A DNA stretch of 64,000 nucleotides, taken from assembly GCA_021783695.1 (NCBI GenBank), contig JAJXTO010000004.1, forward strand, positions 49,234 through 113,233, written 5' to 3'. The position numbers were made by a program, and so were the translations under genes. The notes beneath the pieces are model-generated. The model had not been told where the DNA came from. It saw only the letters and a list, made by a program, of their open reading frames with translations, and did not search any database. The stretch is from Pseudomonadota bacterium. Lineage in GTDB: Bacteria; Pseudomonadota; Gammaproteobacteria; Burkholderiales; Burkholderiaceae_C. How positions within the stretch are numbered: position 1 is the stretch's first letter; every line of letters begins with the position of its first letter. Positions 34,023-43,166 of the stretch are shown here, in pieces.

Positions 34023-34727
34023 ATGCCAACCGCGTTTCCCCCACACGCCCTTGCCTTGCTGCCCATCGTGGGCAGCGATCTGACCTTCCCGGTGCGCCGT
34101 GTGTATTGCGTGGGGCGCAACTACGCCGCCCATGCGCGCGAAATGGGATCTGACCCGGCGCGCGAGCCGCCATTCTTTTTCTGCAAGCCGGGCGATGCGG
34201 ACACTGTGATTGCCGTGCCCGCAGGACAGACTGGCGACGTCGCCTATCCGTCGGCCACGCAGGATCTGCACCATGAAATCGAGCTGGTCGTGGCGATCGG
34301 CAAGGCGGGCCGCGACGTTGCGGTGGCGCAGGCTGGCGGGCACATTTTCGGTTGCGCCGTTGGTCTCGATCTCACCCGGCGCGATCTGCAGGGGCAGATG
34401 AAGGCGCAGGGGCGTCCGTGGGAGATCGGCAAGGCCTTCGATCAATCCGCGCCCATCGGCCCGCTCACGCTGCAGCGGCCCGACGCGCCGCTGACCTCGG
34501 GCCGTATCCGCCTGACGGTCGATGGTGTGGTGCGCCAGCAGGGCGTGCTGGAGCAGATGATCTGGTCGGTGGACGAAACCATCGCCCGCCTCTCCACCCT
34601 GTTCACCCTTCAGCCCGGCGATCTGATTTTCACCGGAACACCTGACGGCGTCGGCGCCATCACCCGCGGTCAGACGCTGCATGGCGAGATCGACGGGTTG
34701 ACACCGCTGCGGGTGCGGATCGTCTGA
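34023..34727 (+). CDS. Fumarylacetoacetate hydrolase-family protein
   Basis: Mg-dependent C-C hydrolase or isomerase/decarboxylase fold, 234 residues, single FAH domain. VYCVGRNYAAHAREMG opens the domain; EPPFFFCKPGDAD, then DLHHEIELVVAIGKAGRD holds the metal-binding Glu residues, and GDLIFTGTPDGVGAI closes it. Closest in look to fumarylpyruvate or acylpyruvate hydrolases. Start at 34023 chosen since the frame upstream is not family-like. It is convergent with polA (24 bp). No degradative pathway genes are near, so the substrate is open. Confidence 0.9.
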   Translation: MPTAFPPHALALLPIVGSDLTFPVRRVYCVGRNYAAHAREMGSDPAREPPFFFCKPGDADTVIAVPAGQTGDVAYPSATQDLHHEIELVVAIGKAGRDVAVAQAGGHIFGCAVGLDLTRRDLQGQMKAQGRPWEIGKAFDQSAPIGPLTLQRPDAPLTSGRIRLTVDGVVRQQGVLEQMIWSVDETIARLSTLFTLQPGDLIFTGTPDGVGAITRGQTLHGEIDGLTPLRVRIV

Positions 34728-34751
34728 AGCGATGGGGGCATTCCCACCTTC

Positions 34752-37559
34752 TCAGTGCGCCAGCTCCCAGTTCGCCCCCATGCCCAGCTCAGCCAACAGC
34801 GGCACGTCGAGCTGAGCAACTCCGGCCATCAGGCGCGGGATCTGTTCGCGCACCCAGCGGGTTTCGGCCTCGGGCACTTCGAGCACCAGTTCATCGTGGA
34901 CCTGCATCACCACGCGGCTTCGCAGGCCCTCGCGCGTGAGCGTCTGGTCCACCGCGATCATGGCCATTTTGATCAGATCGGCCGCGGTGCCCTGCATCGG
35001 CGCATTGATCGCGGCGCGCTCGGCTGCGGCGCGGCGCGGGCCACTGCCGTGGATTTCCGGCAACCAGAGGCGGCGGCCGAACACGGTCTCCACATAGCCC
35101 TGTTCCCTGGCCTGGGCACGGGTACGCTCCATATAGGCTGCCACACCGGGATAGCGGGTGAAATAGCGGTCGATATAGAGCTGCGCGGCGCTGCGCTCCA
35201 GGCCCAGATTGCGCGCCAGGCCAAATGCGCTCATGCCGTAGATCAGGCCGAAATTGATCACCTTGGCCATGCGCCGCTGGTCGCTGCCGACCTCCAGCGG
35301 GGTGACGCCGAAAATCTCCGCCGCGGTGGCGCGGTGAATGTCCTCGCCGGCGGCGAAGGCGGCCAGCAGCCCGGCGTCCTGCGAGATGTGCGCCATGATG
35401 CGCAGTTCGATCTGCGAGTAGTCGGCTGAGGCGATCAGCCAGCCTTTCGGCGCGATGAAGGCCTCGCGGATGCGCCGCCCCTCGGCGGTGCGCACCGGGA
35501 TGTTCTGCAGATTGGGGTCGTTGGACGCCAGCCGGCCCGTCACGGCCACGGCCTGGGCATAGTTGGTATGCACTCGTCCGGTGGCCGGATTGATCATCTG
35601 CGGCAGCTTTTCGGTGTAGGTGCTGCGCAGCTTAGACAGGCTGCGGTGATCGAGGATGACACGCGGCAGCGGGTAGTCTTCGGCCAGCTTCTCGAGCACT
35701 TCCTCGTCGGTGGAGGGTGCGCCGGAAGCGGTTTTTTTCTGTACCGGCAGTTGTAGCCGGTCGAACAGAATCTCACCGATCTGTTTCGGACTGCCGAGGT
35801 TGAACGGCCCGCCCGCAAGTGCATACGCCTGGGTTTCGAGAGTCTGCATCTTCGCGCCAAGCTCGTTGCTTTGCAGCCGCAGCAGATCGCCATCGACCAG
35901 CACGCCGGTGCGCTCGATGCGCTGCAGCACCTCGCTGACCTGCAGTTCCAGCGCATAGATGCGCGCCAGCCCCCGGTCGGCCTCGATGCGGGGCCAGAGC
36001 TGCTGGTGAACCTGCAGGGTGAGATCGGCGTCTTCGCCGCTGTAGCGCGTGGCCACGTCCAGCGCCACCTGATCGAAAGTGATGGCCTTGGCACCCTTGC
36101 CGCAGACCTGTTCGTAGCTCAGGGTGTCATCCCGCCCAAGGTGGCGCGACACCAGGCTGTCCAGGCTGTGCGGCTTGTGCGCTTCGAGCACATAGCTCTG
36201 CAGCAGGGTGTCGTGGGCATAGCCGCGCACCAGAATGCCGGCGTTCTGCAGCACATGGCGGTCGTATTTGGCATTCTGCCCGAGCTTGGGTTTGGCGGCG
36301 TTTTCCAGCCAGGGCTTGAGGCGTGCGAGCACCGCATCGGTCGGCAACTGTTGCGGCACGCCGGGATAGTTGTGCGCAAGCGGCAGATAGGCGGCCTCGC
36401 CCGGAGTGACGCTGAACGACAGTCCCACCAGTCGGGCCAGCATGGGGTCGAGCGAGTCGGTCTCGGTGTCGAGCGCGGTCAGCGCGGCCGCGTCGATACG
36501 CGCCAGCCAGACATCGAACTGTTCCCAGGTCAGCAGGGTTTCATAGTGTCCGGCCACGGGAGCCGACGGCGCCGACAGGGCGTGCTGCGCAGCCGGGGCC
36601 AGGGGCGGATCTGCCACGTCGTCCAGCAGCGAACCCTGCCCTGCCGCCAGCGCCACCGCACCCTGCGCCTTCATCTCCTGCGCAAACCGCCGCATGCCAT
36701 AACGGGTGAAGAACGGCAGCAGCGCCTGCACGTCCTCGGGGGCTGGGCGCAGGTCGGCATCGAAATCCTGCGCGTAGCCGTCGAGATCGCAATCGGTGGC
36801 GATGGTCACCAGCTTGCGCGCCTTCGGCAGCCAATCCAGCGTGTCGCGCAGGTTCTGCCCCACGGCGCCACTCACCTCGCCGGCATGGGCTACCAGGGCA
36901 TCGAGAGAGCCATACTGGGTGAGCCATTTCACCGCGGTCTTGGGGCCAACCTTGGGCACGCCGGGGACGTTGTCCACGGCGTCGCCCACCAGAGTGAGGT
37001 AATCGACGATGCGCTCGGGAGGGACGCCGAATTTCTCCAGCACACCCGCGGCGTCGAGCACCTCGTTGCTCATGGTGTTGACCAGGGTGATGTGGTCGTT
37101 GACCAGTTGCGCCATGTCCTTGTCGCCAGTCGATACCAGGGTACGAATACCGGCCGCATGCGCCCGCACCGCCAGGGTGCCGATGACGTCATCGGCCTCC
37201 ACGCCGGGCACTTCGAGCAGCGGCCAGCCCATGCGCCGCACCACCTCGTGGATGGGCTCGATCTGCGCCACCAGTTCTGGCGGCATGGGTGGGCGCTGCG
37301 CCTTGTACTGGTCATACAGCGCACTGCGGAAGGTGGGGCCCTTGGCGTCGAACACGCAGGCTGCGTAGTGATAGCCCTTGGACACGGGATATTGCTCGCG
37401 CAGCCGCCGCAGCATGGCCACCATGCCATACAGCGCCCCAGTGGGCTGGCCTTCGGGGCCGCGCAAATCGGGCATGGCGTGAAACGCGCGATAGAGATAG
37501 CTGGAACCATCCACCAGCAACAAAGTGCGGGCGGCGTCGGAGTGCAGGAGGGAATTCAT
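34752..37559 (-). CDS. polA: DNA polymerase I
   Basis: 935-residue repair and Okazaki-fragment polymerase. N-terminal 5'-3' exonuclease: LLVDGSSYLYRAFHAMP, VPGVEADDVIGTLA and the H3TH VGDAVDNVPGVPKVGPKTA. Middle 3'-5' exonuclease: ALDTETDSLDP with Asp and Glu present, so proofreading may be active. C-terminal polymerase: SADYSQIELRIMAHIS (motif A), RMAKVINFGLIYGMSAFGLA (O helix, motif B) and VMQVHDELVLEVPE (motif C). ATG at 37559 has GGAGG upstream. Divergent from the DUF2782 gene, 34 bp apart, an arrangement common in Betaproteobacteria. Confidence 0.98.
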   Translation of the reverse strand: MNSLLHSDAARTLLLVDGSSYLYRAFHAMPDLRGPEGQPTGALYGMVAMLRRLREQYPVSKGYHYAACVFDAKGPTFRSALYDQYKAQRPPMPPELVAQIEPIHEVVRRMGWPLLEVPGVEADDVIGTLAVRAHAAGIRTLVSTGDKDMAQLVNDHITLVNTMSNEVLDAAGVLEKFGVPPERIVDYLTLVGDAVDNVPGVPKVGPKTAVKWLTQYGSLDALVAHAGEVSGAVGQNLRDTLDWLPKARKLVTIATDCDLDGYAQDFDADLRPAPEDVQALLPFFTRYGMRRFAQEMKAQGAVALAAGQGSLLDDVADPPLAPAAQHALSAPSAPVAGHYETLLTWEQFDVWLARIDAAALTALDTETDSLDPMLARLVGLSFSVTPGEAAYLPLAHNYPGVPQQLPTDAVLARLKPWLENAAKPKLGQNAKYDRHVLQNAGILVRGYAHDTLLQSYVLEAHKPHSLDSLVSRHLGRDDTLSYEQVCGKGAKAITFDQVALDVATRYSGEDADLTLQVHQQLWPRIEADRGLARIYALELQVSEVLQRIERTGVLVDGDLLRLQSNELGAKMQTLETQAYALAGGPFNLGSPKQIGEILFDRLQLPVQKKTASGAPSTDEEVLEKLAEDYPLPRVILDHRSLSKLRSTYTEKLPQMINPATGRVHTNYAQAVAVTGRLASNDPNLQNIPVRTAEGRRIREAFIAPKGWLIASADYSQIELRIMAHISQDAGLLAAFAAGEDIHRATAAEIFGVTPLEVGSDQRRMAKVINFGLIYGMSAFGLARNLGLERSAAQLYIDRYFTRYPGVAAYMERTRAQAREQGYVETVFGRRLWLPEIHGSGPRRAAAERAAINAPMQGTAADLIKMAMIAVDQTLTREGLRSRVVMQVHDELVLEVPEAETRWVREQIPRLMAGVAQLDVPLLAELGMGANWELAH

Positions 37560-37593
37560 CCGCGCATTATCAATGCCGCCGTAAAATCGCCAC

Positions 37594-37950
37594 ATGAACA
37601 CACCGCGTCATGCCATCTCCCCTGCGGCCCGCTGGCTCAGCCTGCTGCTCGTCTGTCTGTGCCTGGCGCAGACTGCCAGCGCACAGGCCCATTCAGCCGC
37701 CCCTGCCACACCATCGGCAGACACCCAGCCGCGCGAAAAATTTCCCGAGCCGCTGGTGCGCAACAACGTGACGCAAGACCGTTCCGTGCGGATTCAGGAG
37801 AAGCAGGTGCGCGGTGCCACCACGTCCATCCATGTGCAGCCGCTGCATGGCGGCGCGGCGTACAACGTGGTGCCGCCCAGCGTGTCCTCCAGCACCGATC
37901 CGGCCCGTATGGAAGGGCAGGCGCAGTGGAAAGTGCTGACGTTCAAATAA
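37594..37950 (+). CDS. DUF2782-family exported protein
   Basis: 118-residue protein with Sec signal (to about residue 30, ASA), then an acidic/proline linker and the DUF2782 core: RSVRIQEKQVRGATTSIHVQP and AYNVVPPSV. Function unknown; the family is found next to polA in many Betaproteobacteria, as here. Followed by thrB after 49 bp and probably in one operon with it. Confidence 0.85.
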   Translation: MNTPRHAISPAARWLSLLLVCLCLAQTASAQAHSAAPATPSADTQPREKFPEPLVRNNVTQDRSVRIQEKQVRGATTSIHVQPLHGGAAYNVVPPSVSSSTDPARMEGQAQWKVLTFK

Positions 37951-37999
37951 TTTCTCGGCTCACGCAGAGGAGCCGCCCTTTCCTTTCCCACCGTTTTTC

Positions 38000-38941
38000 A
38001 TGGCCGTTTTTACTCCGCTCGACGTTGCCGAAGTCGATACCTGGCTTTCCCGCTTCGATCTGGGCACACGCACCGAACTGCAAGGCATTGCCAGCGGGAT
38101 CGAGAACACCAATTATTTTCTGAGCACGACACAGGGGCGCTTCGTCCTCACCCTGTTTGAGCGCCTGCAGGCTGAGCAACTTCCGTTTTATCTCGGTCTG
38201 ATGCACCATCTCGCCGCGCATGGCATTCCTGTGCCCGACCCCATGCCCGACCGGAATGGCCAGACGCTGCACACACTCAAAGGCAAGCCGGCGGCACTCG
38301 TCACCCGGCTGAAGGGCCGCAGTCATTTGCAACCTGCGCCGACGCATTGCGCGCAGGTCGGACACTGGCTGGCTCGCATGCATCTGGCGGCGCAAGACTA
38401 TGCCGGCACGCAACCCAATCTGCGCGGCCTGGACTGGCAGCGCCGCACCATCCCGGCCATCCTGCCCCATCTCACTGCCGAGCAGCACGCGCTCATCACG
38501 AGCGAGCTGGATCACCAGACCCGCATCGCGGCATCGCCCACCTATGCCGACCTGCCGCGCAGCGCGGTGCATGCCGATCTGTTCCGCGACAACGTGCTGT
38601 TCGACGGCGACACCCTATCGGGCATTTTCGATTTCTACTTCGCCGGCGTGGACACCTGGGTATTCGACCTCGCCGTGGCGCTGAACGACTGGTGCATCCA
38701 CCTGGACACCGGCGCGTTCGACCCCGCCCGCCATGACGCCTTGCTGCATGCCTATGCTGCCGCGCGCCCGCTGCAAACACCTGAACGCGCCCTGCTCCCC
38801 GACGCCTTGCGCGCCGCCGCGCTGCGGTTCTGGACCTCGCGCCTGGTCGACTTTCACCTGCCGCGCGACGCGCACCTGCTCACCCCGCACGATCCGGCGC
38901 ACTTCGAGCGCGTGCTGCGCCATCGCATCGCGGCGCACTGA
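38000..38941 (+). CDS. thrB: Homoserine kinase, ThrB type II
   Basis: Phosphorylates homoserine in threonine synthesis. At 313 residues it belongs to the aminoglycoside phosphotransferase-fold ThrB of Beta- and Alphaproteobacteria, not GHMP. LQGIASGIENTNYFLSTTQGRFVLTLFE opens the kinase fold (Gly-rich loop and Asn-Thr-Asn), the catalytic loop is SAVHADLFRDNVLFDG with Asp and Asn, and IFDFYFAG carries the metal-binding Asp. Starts MAVFTPL as is typical. Downstream lies a membrane protein gene after about 90 bp. Confidence 0.95.
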   Translation: MAVFTPLDVAEVDTWLSRFDLGTRTELQGIASGIENTNYFLSTTQGRFVLTLFERLQAEQLPFYLGLMHHLAAHGIPVPDPMPDRNGQTLHTLKGKPAALVTRLKGRSHLQPAPTHCAQVGHWLARMHLAAQDYAGTQPNLRGLDWQRRTIPAILPHLTAEQHALITSELDHQTRIAASPTYADLPRSAVHADLFRDNVLFDGDTLSGIFDFYFAGVDTWVFDLAVALNDWCIHLDTGAFDPARHDALLHAYAAARPLQTPERALLPDALRAAALRFWTSRLVDFHLPRDAHLLTPHDPAHFERVLRHRIAAH

Positions 38942-39034
38942 AACATGGGCGCGCAGAACTGGCCGCGCGCTGCCGATACCATTGTCACCCAGACGGCCAA
39001 CCCGGCGCCGTGCCTTCTTTTCACCACCTCACAC

Positions 39035-39820
39035 ATGCAACTGCGTACCGTTCCCGCCCGCGAGGGTCTGCTCTGGGTGCAAACCGGCTTCCGCCGACTG
39101 ATGCTTCAGCCCTGGGCCGCGCTGCTGATGATCGTGGCGTACATCTTGGTCACCGGGTTCATCTCCGCGCTCCCGCTCGTCGGGCTGGTGTTTCCGCTGT
39201 TTGTCGTGCAGTTCGGCACCATCGGCTTCATGCAGGCCAGCCGCCAGATCGCACAAAAGCAGTCTGTCTGGCCCACTGTGCTGCTCACCGGATTCCGCTC
39301 TGGGCCAGTGGCGCTGCGCAATCTGGTGATCCTGGGCGTGCTCTACACCCTGGCGGTTCTTCTGGTGCTGGGCGCGGGCGCGCTGTTTGATGGCGGCGCC
39401 ATGCTGCGCCTGCTACTGCTGGGAGACAAACCTCCAGCCAGCGCCATTGCCGACGGCAGCCTGCGGCTTGGCGCCATTGCCGCCACGTTGGCCTACATTC
39501 CCGTGTCCCTCGCGTTCTGGCTGGCCCCGCCGCTGATCACCTGGCATGGCATGCCGCCGGTCAAGGCGCTGTTTTTCAGCTTCGTGCTCGGCTTGCGCAA
39601 CCTCAAGGCGTTTGCCATCTACGCGCTGCAGTGGCTTTTACTGTTCCTCAGCCTTCCCACCCTCATCGTGCTCGTCGCCCGGCTGCTCGGCGCCAGCGAA
39701 ACCCTGGCCGCCACACTCAGCATGCCCGTGGTCATTGCCATCTTCCTTGCTTACATCCTGTCCTTTTACGGCACCTACGAATCCCTCGTGGGCGAACCGC
39801 AAGCCAGCAACGCGCCGTAA
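39035..39820 (+). CDS. BPSS1780-type integral membrane protein
   Basis: 261 residues with about six TM helices (roughly 25-50, 55-75, 90-115, 150-175, 190-215 and 225-250). The start MQLRTVPAREGLLWVQTGFRR is characteristic of the BPSS1780 family of Burkholderiales, function unknown. The longer frame from 38945 adds 30 hydrophilic residues and is less likely. Last gene of the DUF2782-thrB run; a short GC hairpin follows. Confidence 0.87.
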   Translation: MQLRTVPAREGLLWVQTGFRRLMLQPWAALLMIVAYILVTGFISALPLVGLVFPLFVVQFGTIGFMQASRQIAQKQSVWPTVLLTGFRSGPVALRNLVILGVLYTLAVLLVLGAGALFDGGAMLRLLLLGDKPPASAIADGSLRLGAIAATLAYIPVSLAFWLAPPLITWHGMPPVKALFFSFVLGLRNLKAFAIYALQWLLLFLSLPTLIVLVARLLGASETLAATLSMPVVIAIFLAYILSFYGTYESLVGEPQASNAP

Positions 39821-40247
39821 TCTCCTGCGACATCTGCACACCCCGCATCGGGGTATTTTGCGCTCATTGCTGGGTTGCCGTGTCCTACTCCAAGAGCATG
39901 CGCTGTGCTGACCTCCACCCTGGAGCGTCCAGGCCCCGAACTGCTGCAGGACCTGATTCCGCAGAACATCCATGGCTTTGTACGCCGACGTGCCGACCCG
40001 CCGATGTCGGAGTTGCGCCCCGACGAACGGCCGTTTGCATACGGGGCTCTCTGTCATGCGCGTTCACCTGCACCGCACCCGTTTCGGTGCAAAGTCATTC
40101 GGTTTTCCATAAATTTTTGGCATGCGCGCCAGGATGTTTTACCTTTGCGCCTGCGAGATGCGGCAAAATCACTTTCTCACAACAATCTCCGGGAAGGCCT
40201 ACCCCGCAGCCGACCCGTTGAACTGGCCTCCCCACCCCGCCGCACAC
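39821..40247. other. Non-coding gap of about 430 bp before the MerR gene
   Basis: Apart from the hairpin at its left end no gene, RNA or repeat is recognised. Short open frames exist on both strands but have no family resemblance. An AT-rich patch at about 40096-40120 could hold the promoter of the MerR gene. In related bacteria ihfA usually precedes this MerR gene; no trace of it is seen here. Confidence 0.5.
39841..39859 (+). terminator. Weak terminator after the membrane protein gene
   Basis: CCCCG-CAT-CGGGG hairpin followed by TATTTT, 20 bp after the stop. Five-pair stem only, so terminator strength is uncertain. Confidence 0.5.
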
Positions 40248-40655
40248 ATGAACGCCCTTTCCGCGTTGCCCCCCATTCCAGCCAAGCGCTACTTCACGAT
40301 CGGCGAAGTCAGCGAGTTGTGTGGCGTGAAGTCGCATGTACTGCGCTACTGGGAACAGGAGTTCTCGCAGTTGCGCCCGATGAAACGCCGCGGCAATCGG
40401 CGTTATTACCAGCACCACGAAGTCCTGCTGATTCGCCGCATCCGTGAACTGCTTTACGACCAAGGCTTCACCATCAGCGGTGCGCGTGCGCGCCTGGGAA
40501 GCGGGCCGGGCGAAGAAGCGCAGGAATTCAGGACGGATCAGGGCATTGAAGGGCAGCCGGATGACGGCTTGCGCTCGGTGCCGATGTCGATTCAATCCCT
40601 GCACGAACTGCGCGCCGAACTGCTGAGAATCCGTCAAGATTTGATTGGGCCATGA
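40248..40655 (+). CDS. MerR-family transcriptional regulator
   Basis: 135-residue regulator with an N-terminal MerR HTH: RYFTIGEVSELCGVKSHVLR, then YWEQEFSQLRPMKRRGNRRY and the wing. C-terminal helix LHELRAELLRIRQDL for dimerisation; no Cys or effector domain. This small MerR form stands next to ihfA and tRNA-Pro in many Proteobacteria; here only the tRNA-Pro neighbour is kept. The ATG at 40248 gives the family-normal length. Target unknown. Confidence 0.92.
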   Translation: MNALSALPPIPAKRYFTIGEVSELCGVKSHVLRYWEQEFSQLRPMKRRGNRRYYQHHEVLLIRRIRELLYDQGFTISGARARLGSGPGEEAQEFRTDQGIEGQPDDGLRSVPMSIQSLHELRAELLRIRQDLIGP

Positions 40656-40671
40656 GGAATGGTGTAAGATT
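40642..40671 (+). promoter_or_regulatory. Likely promoter of tRNA-Pro
   Basis: TTGATT (-35) and TAAGAT (-10) separated by 18 bp, with the -10 ending 15 bp before the tRNA. It overlaps the end of the merR gene. Confidence 0.5.
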
Positions 40672-40686
40672 GCGTGCTTTGGTTGT

Positions 40687-40763
40687 CGGGGCGTAGCGCA
40701 GCCTGGTAGCGCACCTGCATGGGGTGCAGGGGGTCGAAGGTTCGAATCCTTTCGCCCCGACCA
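40687..40763 (+). tRNA. tRNA-Pro (anticodon GGG)
   Basis: 77-nt cloverleaf with encoded CCA. Acceptor stem CGGGGCG/CGCCCCG; D arm GCGCAGCCTGGTAGCGC; anticodon stem CCTGC/GCAGG around loop ATGGGGT, giving GGG; T arm GAAGGTTCGAATCCTTT. It reads CCC and CCU codons. Confidence 0.97.
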
Positions 40764-40802
40764 AAAATCACCAAAATCACAAACGCGGTTTCAGAGAAAT
40801 CG

Positions 40803-40836
40803 AAAAAGCCCACACTTCAAACCTGTGGGCTTTTTT
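40803..40836. terminator. Bidirectional terminator between tRNA-Pro and fliN
   Basis: AAAAAGCCCACA ... TGTGGGCTTTTTT: a 7-8-bp GC-rich stem with a 9-base loop, T-run on both strands. It ends the tRNA transcript on the plus strand and the long flagellar operon on the minus strand. Confidence 0.88.
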
Positions 40837-40866
40837 GTGGCCGATCGTGGCCATGACAAACGGTGC

Positions 40867-41313
40867 TCAAGCCAGCCGACGTGCGCGTTCTGCAGGACTG
40901 ACGATATCGGTAAGACGAATGCCGAACTTGTCGTTCACAAGTACCACCTCGCCGCGCGCAATGAGAAAGCCATTGACCAGCACATCCATCGGTTCGCCGG
41001 CCAGTCGGTCGAGGTCGACCACTGAGCCCTGCGCAAGCTGCAGCAGTTCGCGAATCTGGATTTTGGTGCGCCCCAGTTCGACCGACAGCGTGACCGGGAT
41101 GTCCATCACCAGATCGAGCTGATTGTTTGCCGCGGTGCTGCCCGGCTCGGCGCGCAGTTCCGCAAAGGGCGCGGGCTGAACCTTGGGCTGTGCTGCAGCG
41201 GTTGTCGCAGCGGCTGCGACAGGTTCGGGCGGGACGCCTTGCTCGGCCATGGCCTCGCCCCAGTCCGCCAGATCGTCAGCGGCTGCGGTGTCAGTAGGAG
41301 TGTGTTCTGCCAT
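40867..41313 (-). CDS. fliN: Flagellar C-ring protein FliN
   Basis: 148 residues. The C-terminal SpoA domain (about residues 65-145) is standard: DIPVTLSVELGRTKIQIRELLQL, GSVVDLDRLAGEPMDVLVNG, ARGEVVLVNDKFGIRLTDIV. N-terminal 60 residues are acidic and Ala/Pro-rich. Forms the lower C-ring with FliM and binds CheY-P-induced switching parts. Last gene of this operon; fliOPQR, which usually follow, are not here. Confidence 0.96.
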   Translation of the reverse strand: MAEHTPTDTAAADDLADWGEAMAEQGVPPEPVAAAATTAAAQPKVQPAPFAELRAEPGSTAANNQLDLVMDIPVTLSVELGRTKIQIRELLQLAQGSVVDLDRLAGEPMDVLVNGFLIARGEVVLVNDKFGIRLTDIVSPAERARRLA

Positions 41314-41342
41314 GGGATGTCCTGATGTTTGCGGAGTCTGAA

Positions 41343-42353
41343 TCAGTGGGTGCCCTGCGTCAGGAGTTGCGCCTTTTCGGGGACGTCAGGGAAGAGTTGC
41401 TGGCGGATTTTGAGCGCCATCTTGTCCTCATGTCGGCCATATTCGCCGAGCAGAACAGGAATGCCGTCCACCCGTGCTGTCACGGTTTCCGGCATCTCGA
41501 CCGGCAGCACATCGCCCACACGCAGGCTCAGCAGCTCGCGCACCAGGATCTGGCGTTGCAGCAGTTCGACTCGCATCTCCACTTCTGCTTCGCGCATTTC
41601 AGTCTGCAGCGCCTTGACCCAGCGATGATCGACCTCGCTGCGGTCGGTCGTCATGCCGGTCATGAGCTGGTCGCGTATCGGCTCGACCATGCTGTAGGGA
41701 ATGCAGATATGCAGACTGCCGCCGCCGCCTTCGAGTTCGACGTCAAAGGTCGAAACGATGACCACCTCGGTTGGCGTGGCGATGTTGACGAACTGCGGAT
41801 TGACCTCGGATCGCGTGACTTCCGGCTCAAGCGGCAACACCGGCGCCCAGGCCGTCTTGTATTCCTTGAACACCATGTCGAGCATGCGCTTGATGATGCG
41901 CTGCTCGAGTGCTGTGAAGTCGCGGCCTTCGATGCGGGCATGAAAGCGGCCATCGCCGCCAAAAAAATTATCGACCACGCTGAAAATCAACCGTGGGTCG
42001 AAAATAAACAGCGCGGTGCCGCGCAGCGGCCTCATCTGCACCAGATTAAGGTTGCTCGGCACGACCAGGCCACGGATGAACTCGTTGTACTTGGTCAGGC
42101 GCACCGAGGACACTGAAATTTCGGAGGCGCGGCGAAGAAAGTTGAACAGGTTCACCCGCCACAACCGCGCAAAGCGCTCGTTGATGACTTCGAGCGTGGG
42201 CATGCGCCCGCGCACGATCCGGTCCTGACTGGCCAGATCGTAGGCACGCACGCCCCCTTCGTCTTCGGCCACCGGTTCGGCCGCAGGCTCTTCGCCAGCG
42301 ATGCCGCCGAACAGCGCGTCCACTTCGTCTTGAGAGAGAACGTCCTGCACCAT
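41343..42353 (-). CDS. fliM: Flagellar motor switch protein FliM
   Basis: 336 residues. It begins with the CheY-P-binding peptide LSQDEVDALFGG, followed by a CheC-like middle domain (YDLASQDRIVRGRMPTLE ... MTTDRSEVDHRW) and a C-terminal SpoA domain (LLQRQILVRELLSLRVGDVL). Couples chemotaxis signals to rotation. 29 bp upstream of fliN. Confidence 0.97.
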   Translation of the reverse strand: MVQDVLSQDEVDALFGGIAGEEPAAEPVAEDEGGVRAYDLASQDRIVRGRMPTLEVINERFARLWRVNLFNFLRRASEISVSSVRLTKYNEFIRGLVVPSNLNLVQMRPLRGTALFIFDPRLIFSVVDNFFGGDGRFHARIEGRDFTALEQRIIKRMLDMVFKEYKTAWAPVLPLEPEVTRSEVNPQFVNIATPTEVVIVSTFDVELEGGGGSLHICIPYSMVEPIRDQLMTGMTTDRSEVDHRWVKALQTEMREAEVEMRVELLQRQILVRELLSLRVGDVLPVEMPETVTARVDGIPVLLGEYGRHEDKMALKIRQQLFPDVPEKAQLLTQGTH

Positions 42354-42435
42354 GTCAGTTCCGCAGAGCCGTTACGGGGCAACGGCCACGCCATCGGGGG
42401 GCAGCGAGCCAAACGAATGTGCGGGTTGCTTCATG

Positions 42436-43005
42436 TCACTGCACCACGAACGCGGTGAAAAACACGCCATCGATCGGCGCGCCGTCGTGCCCAGACGCTG
42501 AATGCGATGCATCGCCCCCGCCGCCGTGCCCACTCTCTGCCGCAGTCACCGCGGGCGCGCCTTCGAGCACTTTGTTGACAGTTTGCAGAATCTCCAGGCG
42601 CAGGTGATCGCGTCCTTCCACCGTTTCAATCTTGTCGGAAGATTGGGCGGAGAGAATGCGCAGAATGTTGTTACGGAGTTCGGGCGTCATGAGCTTGACC
42701 TTGCCTTCAATGGACGGATCGTAGGTCTTCAAGTCGATCTTGACCTGCAGGTAGTGGACGTTGCCGTCCGTACTCTGCAGATTGGTGACGAAGGGCTCCA
42801 TGCTGATGAAGCGCATGTTCTTCGCCCGCTCCGCCGCGGCCTGCGCGGCCAGTTCGGCCGCGGTCGGCGCTGCCTTGGGCTTCATCAGGAAAAATGCCGC
42901 TGCACCGCCGCCGGCCATCAGCACGATGACCGCGATCAGAATGATGATGATCAGCTTGGTTTTGCCGCCGCCCTTTTCCTTGGCCTTGGTCTCTTGTTCT
43001 GCCAT
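42436..43005 (-). CDS. fliL: Flagellar basal-body protein FliL
   Basis: 189 residues (ATG 43005): short Lys/Glu-rich N-terminus, one TM helix (LIIIILIAVIVLMAGGGAAAFF), then the periplasmic stomatin-like domain with MRFISMEPFVTNLQ, YLQVKIDLKTYDP and LRLEILQTVNKVL. Stabilises the stator. The C-terminal tail (about 25 residues rich in Gly/His/Ser, followed by DGVFFTAFVVQ) has a His/Gly insertion before the last strand. The frame is open upstream but gives a basic, non-family start. Confidence 0.93.
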   Translation of the reverse strand: MAEQETKAKEKGGGKTKLIIIILIAVIVLMAGGGAAAFFLMKPKAAPTAAELAAQAAAERAKNMRFISMEPFVTNLQSTDGNVHYLQVKIDLKTYDPSIEGKVKLMTPELRNNILRILSAQSSDKIETVEGRDHLRLEILQTVNKVLEGAPAVTAAESGHGGGGDASHSASGHDGAPIDGVFFTAFVVQ

Positions 43006-43166
43006 ACCCGACTCCCGATGTGCTGAAAATGGCGTGCACAGCGCACGCCGTCTGCGCCTGAAGGGCGATCCATGCCCCTTCGCTTGTCGGGTTAACGGCA
43101 CAAAATCGCGACTTTTGAAGGGATACGTTGCAGCGTATCGCCCCGGCTGTCACTCCTGCGCGCGGT

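Noticed and set aside
35871..38123. 750-codon open frame on the plus strand
   Set aside because: Antisense to polA and overlaps the DUF2782 gene in another frame.
40687..40763. tRNA as integration site of a mobile island
   Set aside because: No integrase next to it and no partial tRNA copy found in the window; the neighbouring DNA is normal flagellar genes.
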